A stretch of 7,789 bases of DNA from positions 10,747 through 18,535 of the forward strand of contig JARGOJ010000038.1 in NCBI GenBank assembly GCA_029210225.1, in the 5' to 3' direction. Of this stretch, positions 1 through 4,954 are shown one piece after another; positions within the stretch are counted from its first letter, which is position 1, and each line of letters starts with the position of its first letter. The translations under genes were made by a program, and so were the position numbers. The notes beneath the pieces were generated by a model, which did not search any database, was not told the DNA's origin, and saw only the letters and a list, made by a program, of their open reading frames with translations. This stretch comes from Planctomycetota bacterium. Its GTDB lineage: Bacteria > Planctomycetota > J058 > JARGOJ01.

Positions 1-80
1 TCTTTTCGCTGTGTTTTGCAATCCGCATGCCTGACAGGATCAAATATTTTAGTCACCCAAAGTACCGCTTGGAATGGGCG

Positions 81-94
81 AGAATGACCATTCT
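81..94. repeat. Dyad downstream of the FHA gene
   Basis: AGAATG-AC-CATTCT is a perfect 6+6 inverted repeat in the otherwise featureless left-end stretch 1-170. It lies 77 bases beyond the FHA stop codon, with no T-run on the minus strand, so it is a poor terminator. It could be a binding site for whatever lies to the left, or chance. Confidence 0.22.
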
Positions 95-170
95 AGGGAA
101 GAAGGAAAACAGAGTCCAGAGAGGCGAGTTCGAGGACCTGACAATTCTTGTCATGAATGTTGTTTTCTTG

Positions 171-713
171 TCACTCGAAGAGAAAAGAGACGAGGTTTTT
201 TGCGTGCATGAATTTGCAGGAGACATCGAAACCAAAGTCGATGGTGTGGCCTTCTCTGAGGGTGTGTGGAGCCCTGGGCTTCAAGGTCTTATTCTCAACA
301 ATGGTTCCATTGGATGAGCCGGCGTCAACGAGAACCCAGTTTGATTGGACCTTATAGAAGAAGGCGTGGAGCTTGGAGATGGTGGGAAAGTTCAGGGCAA
401 TATCGACTGACTCAGAGCGTCCGACAGTGATCATGAGAGGTAGCTGTGTATTGCGGGGGCGCTTGGTTATGAGCACGAGGCCGAAGCGATTCAGCTCTTC
501 CTTGCTTTGAACCCCCCGAAACGTGTCCCCGGAGCTGATCTTCCCGGCCGAGAGCTTTTCGACGTTTGAGGCCTTCAAGCTTAATAACAAGCCCGGGCAG
601 TTATAGCGAGCGAGGTATTCATCGGGAGTGATCGATTTTAACTGCGACCGAATCCACTCTAGATCGACAGGTCCGTAGAGGGGATCGTCTTCTTTTAATA
701 TGGGCCCAGGCAT
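171..713 (-). CDS. FHA-domain protein (phosphothreonine-binding), 180 aa
   Basis: A small cytoplasmic protein whose C-terminal half is a forkhead-associated domain, a fold that binds phosphothreonine peptides and usually recruits Ser/Thr-kinase substrates. The signature residues are present: GR at 98-99, the SKLH pair (S113, H116) and the DAGSSNGT turn at 130-137, so phosphopeptide binding looks intact. The domain covers about residues 93-168. Residues 1-90 are not recognised; they are probably helical around 17-36 and otherwise mixed. There is no signal peptide or membrane segment. The ATG at 713 is the only plausible start because no other Met precedes the domain. No strong Shine-Dalgarno is seen, and a short hairpin (724-739) lies just upstream. 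It follows udk by 55 bases on the same strand and may be co-transcribed with it. No kinase gene is visible here, so the partner is unknown. The FHA call is secure; the biological role is not. Confidence 0.88.
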   Translation of the reverse strand: MPGPILKEDDPLYGPVDLEWIRSQLKSITPDEYLARYNCPGLLLSLKASNVEKLSAGKISSGDTFRGVQSKEELNRFGLVLITKRPRNTQLPLMITVGRSESVDIALNFPTISKLHAFFYKVQSNWVLVDAGSSNGTIVENKTLKPRAPHTLREGHTIDFGFDVSCKFMHAKNLVSFLFE

Positions 714-723
714 GGTGTCTGCT

Positions 724-739
724 CACTTTAGAGAAAGTG
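724..739 (-). repeat. Short perfect hairpin in the udk-FHA gap
   Basis: CACTTT pairs with AAAGTG around a 4-base AGAG loop, 11 bases upstream of the FHA start codon. It lacks a T-run, so it is not a convincing terminator. It could mask the ribosome-binding region of the FHA gene, which has no clear Shine-Dalgarno. The structure is seen directly; any role is inference. Confidence 0.3.
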
Positions 740-768
740 TGAAGGATCCTGATAAATGGGGAGGATAG

Positions 769-1431
769 TTAGAGCTTCTGCGCTGATGTTATCAGAGTCT
801 GAGCCTTAATGTGCTGCCTGATTTTTGCGTTCAGCATTTCCTGAGCATTGTCATTAAAACCCTCAGGAAAGATCACTTCAGCGTAGTGCTTAGACGGCTC
901 AACAAAGGCCAAATGCATGGGGCGCACGGTTTTTTGATACTGCGCGATCACAGAATCTGTGCTGCGGCCCCGCTCTTTTGTATCGCGACAAAGGCGACGA
1001 ATGAAGCGAATATCCGAGGGCGTGTCGATGAAAATCTTGACGTCTAGCAGCTCGCGAACTCGAGGAATGGCGAGGACCAAAAGACCTTCAACAATCAGGA
1101 TCGGGCATGGATCAATAACTTTGATCTTCTCCGACCGTGTGTGCTGAGCGTAGTCGTAGACCGGGCAGTTAATCGAGCGACCTTCTTTAAGGCTCAGGAT
1201 ATGCTCGACAAAGAGGTCTTCATCAAAGGCTTCAGGGTGGTCGTAGTTGATCAGTCGGCGCTGATCCATGGAGAGATGAGAGTTATCTCGATAGTACGAG
1301 TCTTGGTCGAGGATTTGAACATCCTCAGGTCCAAAGTGTTCAAAGACAACTCTTGCCACGGTTGACTTGCCTGAACCAGAACCCCCTGCAATGCCAAAAA
1401 TTCGCTTAGGCTTGATGGTTGGCGCAGTCAT
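769..1431 (-). CDS. udk: Uridine kinase (uridine/cytidine monophosphokinase)
   Basis: Phosphorylates uridine and cytidine to UMP and CMP with ATP or GTP in the cytoplasmic pyrimidine salvage pathway. The 220-residue product matches the usual bacterial Udk length (about 210-220). A P-loop GGSGSGKS lies at 16-23. The nucleoside-binding segment DSYYRD is at 44-49, followed by NYDHPEAFD at 62-70 and VYDYAQHTR at 91-99. The EGLLVL strand is at 115-120, and the arginine-rich lid RRLCRDTKERGRS at 145-157. The C-terminal stretch starting YQKTVRPMH at 165 is also typical. The ATG at 1431 has an AAGGG Shine-Dalgarno about eight bases upstream. The gene sits 75 bases after the NPCBM-protein gene and 55 before the FHA gene, all leftward. 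A GC stem-loop with an AT-rich loop (1465-1490) precedes it, so it may be partly separated from the upstream gene. No missing key residue was noticed. Confidence 0.95.
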   Translation of the reverse strand: MTAPTIKPKRIFGIAGGSGSGKSTVARVVFEHFGPEDVQILDQDSYYRDNSHLSMDQRRLINYDHPEAFDEDLFVEHILSLKEGRSINCPVYDYAQHTRSEKIKVIDPCPILIVEGLLVLAIPRVRELLDVKIFIDTPSDIRFIRRLCRDTKERGRSTDSVIAQYQKTVRPMHLAFVEPSKHYAEVIFPEGFNDNAQEMLNAKIRQHIKAQTLITSAQKL

Positions 1432-1464
1432 GTTACCGACCCTTTTTAGAGAGAACTTTCAAAC

Positions 1465-1490
1465 GGCCGCTTTTTATATTGTTCGCGGCC
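1465..1490 (-). terminator. Stem-loop between the NPCBM-protein gene and udk
   Basis: GGCCGC (1465-1470) pairs with GCGGCC (1485-1490) around a 14-base AT-rich loop; a C:C mismatch and an AAA/TTT pairing extend the stem outward. On the minus strand the tail is GTTTGAAAG, so the U-run is weak and termination would be partial at best. The loop holds TATAAA on the minus strand (1473-1478), which could be a -10 box for udk, but no -35 box lies at the right distance. It is either a weak terminator or part of the udk promoter. Confidence 0.35.
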
Positions 1491-1506
1491 CTTTGGGAAG
1501 GCGAAA

Positions 1507-2736
1507 CTATTCTTTGCTTTCCCGAATCAGATGAGCATCGGCCCAATTGGCGCGACCTAAGATATGAAGAAGTGGGCCGTAATCCGCAACAAGAGTCAAA
1601 GTCTTGGCTTTTGCAACGTTAATGACTATTTTCTTCGGGCTCTCACCTTTTTCCATCAAGAGGCCCTCAGGATGTTCTTTCACGGGCTTGCCATCCACCA
1701 GAATGCGAAAACGAACAAATCCCATTCCTGGTTTTCCACGAAAACGGACGGAATCGTCGAGGCCAATGATCGAACGAAACTCTTTGTACTGACCACCGAG
1801 CTTGAAGGTTAAAGAGCAATAAGAGTGGACGCCCAAGCCTTTTTCGTAGCTCTTGCCCCCCAATTTTAGGATGCCTCCACGGACGCTTCGGTCTTTCTTC
1901 CAGCCAAAACGGTCAGGATAAAACTGAAAGCCTTCGGGAAACTTCTGCACAACCTTTGTCGGCTTCATATCGGACAGATAGAGGAACGAGCCGTTTAGGA
2001 CAAGCATCTCAAGAATGTCAGTGTGGGCCACGGTGAGCTTTGGGTTCAGCAAGTTGTTAATCACCATAGTGCCTTTGTCGTCCTCTTTGAAGACGCCGTG
2101 AACGGAGCTGCCGTCCAGCAACTTCAAGCGCACATGGCTGCCCTTGCCGAGCTTCTTAGGCTCTTCGATGAGGCTCATGAGGATCATTTGAATTTTGGCG
2201 ACCTTGATCTTGAGCTGGCCAGCGCCGTCGACTTCGATGGCCACTTCCTCTTTTCCGATTTGCTCAAGCACTCCTCCGGCCTGGCTGTTTGAGCGGAGAT
2301 AAATCAAGTCTTTGTCGGTCTTCTGACGGAGGCGCTTCTCCACTTCCCGGAAGTCCATGTCATGCTTCAAGACAACAGCGCGGATTTTCTCCAGCTCAAT
2401 CTCTAGGCGGCCCAAAGAAACAGTGCGAATCTTAAGAGACTCATCGCTTCCTCCGGTTATCTGGCCGCGAATCCGGTCTCCGTTTGTCAAAATGATGATC
2501 GGAGATTCCTGGGGAACCTTTTTAGAGCGTGGGTTGAACTCGATCGAACGGACGCTGGCGAGAGGAATGTTCTGCTTGTCCGTCGCGACAACAGCAACGT
2601 TGTCTTTCTGGAGAATCGAGACCACATTTTCGTTAAAACTTCCGTCAATCGTTTTGATCGTTTCTGCGTAACTATTGGTCATAGACCCGAGAAAGCAGAC
2701 CGAGATCAAAAGCGGGATCGCGATTTGAAGTTTCAT
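1507..2736 (-). CDS. Secreted protein with tandem beta repeats and a C-terminal NPCBM-like domain
   Basis: An exported 409-residue protein of unknown exact role. Residues 1-24 form a signal peptide: MK start, hydrophobic core at 5-17 and a probable cleavage after SYA, before Glu25. Residues about 29-246 contain up to four roughly 45-60-residue beta segments with a loose pattern of hydrophobic strand, [D/N]G turn, Gly, then 'L-x-I-x-x-x-I' ending in a short hydrophobic strand; the clearest begin near LTNGDRIRG (83-91) and LLDGSSVHG (206-214). Residues about 250-409 resemble NPCBM, a carbohydrate-binding module first named in glycosyl hydrolases: KGLGVHSYCSLTF (299-311), IGLDDSV (324-330), VRFRILVDGKPV (341-352) and a terminal NWADAHL (397-403). 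No catalytic domain is visible, so an envelope or surface carbohydrate-binding role is the best guess. The ATG at 2736 has an AAGGA Shine-Dalgarno. It is transcribed divergently from the SIS/PilZ gene. Confidence 0.85.
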   Translation of the reverse strand: MKLQIAIPLLISVCFLGSMTNSYAETIKTIDGSFNENVVSILQKDNVAVVATDKQNIPLASVRSIEFNPRSKKVPQESPIIILTNGDRIRGQITGGSDESLKIRTVSLGRLEIELEKIRAVVLKHDMDFREVEKRLRQKTDKDLIYLRSNSQAGGVLEQIGKEEVAIEVDGAGQLKIKVAKIQMILMSLIEEPKKLGKGSHVRLKLLDGSSVHGVFKEDDKGTMVINNLLNPKLTVAHTDILEMLVLNGSFLYLSDMKPTKVVQKFPEGFQFYPDRFGWKKDRSVRGGILKLGGKSYEKGLGVHSYCSLTFKLGGQYKEFRSIIGLDDSVRFRGKPGMGFVRFRILVDGKPVKEHPEGLLMEKGESPKKIVINVAKAKTLTLVADYGPLLHILGRANWADAHLIRESKE

Positions 2737-2803
2737 GGTCGGTTCCTTGATGTGTTGAATTTTGTTGAGATAGTGTCAGCCGTCGCCTTCGCGAACCCCA
2801 ATA

Positions 2804-2832
2804 AGGATTGAACGCCCTCACCGTGCTGTCAA
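2804..2832 (-). promoter_or_regulatory. Candidate promoter for the leftward NPCBM-protein gene
   Basis: The minus strand reads a perfect TTGACA -35 box at 2827-2832. Seventeen bases on, the -10 position holds AATCCT (2804-2809), a poor match, so the call rests on the -35 box and its place about 90 bases upstream of the start codon. A CAAGCC/GGCTTG dyad overlaps the -35 box and could be an operator. The sigma factors of this organism are unknown. Confidence 0.28.
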
Positions 2833-2843
2833 GCCTTGGCTTG
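2830..2843. repeat. Operator-like dyad in the divergent intergenic region
   Basis: CAAGCC-TT-GGCTTG is a perfect 6+6 inverted repeat with a 2-base centre. It overlaps the leftward candidate -35 box and lies about 100 bases from each of the divergent start codons, where a shared repressor or activator could bind. A second, shorter palindrome TTCGCGAA lies at 2788-2795. No regulator gene is in the window, so the role is inference. Confidence 0.3.
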
Positions 2844-2877
2844 GGAAATCAGACTCTATTGACGATTGAGACTGATG

Positions 2878-2907
2878 TTAGTGGAATCCGCAAGGTAACT
2901 GTATATT
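2878..2907 (+). promoter_or_regulatory. Candidate promoter for the SIS/PilZ gene
   Basis: TATATT (2902-2907) is a good -10 match 36 bases before the start codon, but its -35 partner TTAGTG (2878-2883, 18-base spacer) is weak. An alternative pairs TTGACG (2859-2864) with TGGAAT (2882-2887) at 17 bases. Either would give a short leader ending in the AGGA ribosome-binding site. I cannot choose between them. Confidence 0.3.
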
Positions 2908-2934
2908 TAAGAGGGAATACTACGAAGTTCAATC

Positions 2935-2946
2935 AGGATTTTTGTG
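2935..2946 (+). promoter_or_regulatory. Ribosome-binding site and GTG start of the SIS/PilZ gene
   Basis: AGGA at 2935-2938 is followed after five T-rich bases by GTG at 2944. An in-frame TAA at 2908-2910 blocks any much longer product, and no in-frame ATG lies between. This supports the GTG as the true start. Confidence 0.65.
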
Positions 2947-4800
2947 GACGAGTTTATTGAAAAATTAGAAGCCGACCAAAAACGGTTGCGTGATCACCTT
3001 CGAGGTCAGGTCCTTCGCTTTCAGAAGATCGGCGAGTATCTCAACAGGGTTCAGCAAGCGGACGCACGTCTATTTGTCGTTGGCGAAGGTCAGCTCGATG
3101 GCCTCGCTCGCCTCATCGCCAATGAGTTCTTGCGCTCCTGGCCTGTCGTCCCCGTCTCTATGAACGACGCCTTCACCGAAGATTTCGAAGGCGTCAACAG
3201 CGCCGACGACCCGGTCCGAGTGCCCCGATCATACCCCCGCAAAGTCAGAGACTTGGCTCGTCACCTCAACGAATCAGACATGATTTTGGCCCTCATCCAC
3301 GACGGCCAAAATTCTCAGCTTAAGAAGATCCTCAAAATCGCCAAGAAGGCCTCCGTCAAAGTCTTAGCAGTCGGCGGCGTCGATGCTCGGGAAGACCTCC
3401 GCGACTATTGTCAGGTCTTTCTGCCCCTCCCCACCCGTGGAATCAAAACCATCTGCGAGGCATCCTTCATATGCGCTCGACTCATCGGCCGCTTCGCTCG
3501 CGCCGCTAAGCTTGAGCAACAAGTCGCCGAAAACTCAGACCGCGACATCGAAGAGAGTCAGCAAAAGGCCAAAGAAGCCTGGAACGGGCTCAAGAAAGTC
3601 GGCGAGCAAGCCGCAAAACAAGCGCGCAAAAAGCTCAAAGACTCATCCGGAATCACCCCCAAGAAAACTCGAACTCGTGAAAACAGCTCCGAGAATCGAC
3701 GCAAAGAGGGCAGCGGTGAAGCCCGCCGCAAGAAAAAAACAGGAAAGCACAAGCGCAAGAAAGTCGAAGAGAGCACGAGGAAGCGTCGAGGAGCCACCGC
3801 CAGCTCCGAGAACGACCGCGATGGTTCAGGTGAACGCAGTCGCAGCAGCTCCAAGCGCCAACCCGTCACGTCGTCCTCCGAAAAGCGTCACTCAGGACGT
3901 CAAAAGACCAAGAAAAAGGGAACCCGACGATCTCGCGACTTGAAAAAAGAAGCCAAAACAAGCGGCAGGCAGCGCGCCGACCGAAGCTCCGAGACCAGTA
4001 AGTCGTCCCTGAGCTCTAGATCAAGTGAGACCTCGCGCTCCAGCAACGAACGACACTCCAAAGTGTCCTCGAAAATCAAAAGTCGCAAACCCCACGAAGA
4101 CAAAATCATCGTCCCCGACCAGCTTGAGTCGAGCGATGTCAACGAAATCAGCATTTCAGAAATCGGCAACACTCAATCCATCTCGTCAAAGAGACGCTCC
4201 ACTCCTGGCCCCGGCGTCTCTGGCGAGCTCATTCCCCCCAAATGGCTCGAAGACAACGAGAGCGTCCAAGAGCCCATCGGTATGGGATCGAGCTTCAAAT
4301 CGTCTGGAGTCTTCGGTGACCTCGGCCTCCAATCGGACGACCTCATGCCTCGCTATATCCGCGACGCCCTCGACCCCAACTCCATACCCATGCCGAGCGC
4401 GAGCTTTGATCCTATAAGAGACGTCGAAGAAACCAAGACCGCCCGCTTTGTCTCAAACCGCTTCAAAGTGCAAGAGTGCACTCTGCGCTTCGCCAGCGGA
4501 GGTTTCCCCGACGACACCGTCCAAGAACATCCCCTCATTCAACTCGACTCCCAAAACGTCTCCTTCTCTCTCGACGGAGAAGACGACGCGGCCGCGACCT
4601 TGTCTCAGGGAGATGAGCTCTGGTTGAGAATAGAAGTTCCGGCCTTCCTTGAACCGATCTTGGCCCGAGCCGCCATCGTCGGCTTCGAAACCCTCGACAA
4701 TCAAGACGGACTGCGCTTCAATCTGCGATTTACAGACATCGAGAATGAGCACAGACGGAAAATCCATATCGCCGCTGAAAGCCTTGCCACCACTCAATAA
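2944..4800 (+). CDS. SIS-like domain / long basic Ser-rich linker / PilZ-like domain fusion protein
   Basis: A 618-residue cytoplasmic protein with an unusual architecture; I know no named gene for it. Residues 1-190 align by pattern with the GmhA-type SIS (sugar isomerase) fold: a helical start, strand LFVVGEGQ (43-50) in place of the GNGGS loop, strand DMILALIHDGQNS (112-124) in place of the phosphate-binding STSGNS loop, strand VKVLAVGG (138-145) and a final helix at 168-187. The Ser/Thr loop and the metal/catalytic His and Gln are not conserved, so isomerase activity is unlikely. Residues about 200-385 are low-complexity, probably disordered and strongly basic, rich in Ser, Lys, Arg and Glu, with recurring SSE units. 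Residues about 385-495 are unassigned. Residues about 500-615 resemble PilZ: LIQLDSQNVSFSL (531-543), QGDELWLRIEVP (555-566), then a strand and 'LRFNLRFTDIE' (590-600); the RxxxR and [D/N]xSxxG c-di-GMP motifs are imperfect. It lies 154 bases before the PilT pair on the same strand, which suggests control of pilus motors. The ORF is certain, the SIS likeness good, the PilZ likeness moderate. Confidence 0.82.
   Translation: MDEFIEKLEADQKRLRDHLRGQVLRFQKIGEYLNRVQQADARLFVVGEGQLDGLARLIANEFLRSWPVVPVSMNDAFTEDFEGVNSADDPVRVPRSYPRKVRDLARHLNESDMILALIHDGQNSQLKKILKIAKKASVKVLAVGGVDAREDLRDYCQVFLPLPTRGIKTICEASFICARLIGRFARAAKLEQQVAENSDRDIEESQQKAKEAWNGLKKVGEQAAKQARKKLKDSSGITPKKTRTRENSSENRRKEGSGEARRKKKTGKHKRKKVEESTRKRRGATASSENDRDGSGERSRSSSKRQPVTSSSEKRHSGRQKTKKKGTRRSRDLKKEAKTSGRQRADRSSETSKSSLSSRSSETSRSSNERHSKVSSKIKSRKPHEDKIIVPDQLESSDVNEISISEIGNTQSISSKRRSTPGPGVSGELIPPKWLEDNESVQEPIGMGSSFKSSGVFGDLGLQSDDLMPRYIRDALDPNSIPMPSASFDPIRDVEETKTARFVSNRFKVQECTLRFASGGFPDDTVQEHPLIQLDSQNVSFSLDGEDDAAATLSQGDELWLRIEVPAFLEPILARAAIVGFETLDNQDGLRFNLRFTDIENEHRRKIHIAAESLATTQ
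3619..4098 (+). repeat. Low-complexity Ser/Lys/Arg/Glu-rich coding region
   Basis: Codes for residues about 226-385 of the SIS/PilZ protein. Lys, Arg, Ser and Glu make up most of the segment. The motif SSE recurs at 248-250, 287-289, 311-313, 348-350 and 360-362, and the 9-residue unit RSSETS(K/R)SS occurs at 347-355 and 359-367. The two copies use different codons, so this is a protein-level pattern and not a fresh DNA duplication. The overlapping +2 frame is also open across 3383-3943 because of the skewed composition. Confidence 0.75.
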
Positions 4801-4839
4801 AGTCTGATCTCGTCGCCACTTTAATGGACAAGCTTCCGA

Positions 4840-4889
4840 GTTATTTACAGCTCTATTTTGTGTCCGAAGGCAAGGAATGGTTAAATAAC
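4840..4889. repeat. Inverted repeat in the 154-base gap upstream of the PilT pair
   Basis: GTTATTTA (4840-4847) and TAAATAAC (4882-4889) are exact inverted copies 34 bases apart, centred about 90 bases before the start of the long PilT gene. This may be a pair of binding half-sites or the base of a stem-loop. No good sigma-70 or sigma-54 promoter was found in the gap. A small hairpin CGACG-CGAAC-CGTCG follows at 4910-4924. Eight AT-rich bases could match by chance. Confidence 0.3.
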
Positions 4890-4954
4890 GTGCTTTTTCA
4901 ATGAAGTGCCGACGCGAACCGTCGATTTGTAGCTGGGGAATTAAGGGCTAGACA

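Noticed and set aside
2..28. Possible leftward gene start (ATG at 28) running off the left edge
   Set aside because: Only nine codons are visible and the CAGG before the ATG is too close to act as a Shine-Dalgarno.
53..235. Leftward 60-codon frame overlapping the end of the FHA gene
   Set aside because: It overlaps the FHA coding sequence by about 65 bases in another frame, and shorter internal starts give only 33 or 12 residues without a ribosome-binding site.
27..317. Rightward 96-codon frame at the left end
   Set aside because: Its second half lies antisense to the C-terminal FHA domain, it has no Shine-Dalgarno, and the product has no recognisable pattern.
3383..3943. Overlapping 186-codon rightward frame inside the SIS/PilZ gene
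   Set aside because: It is a composition artefact of the GC-rich Ser/Lys/Arg region; the product is low-complexity, and the main frame carries the recognisable domains.
4879..4896. Sigma-54-like GG...GC element upstream of the long PilT gene
   Set aside because: The spacing between GG and GC is 11 bases and not 10, and the flanking bases do not match the TGGCAC/TTGC consensus.
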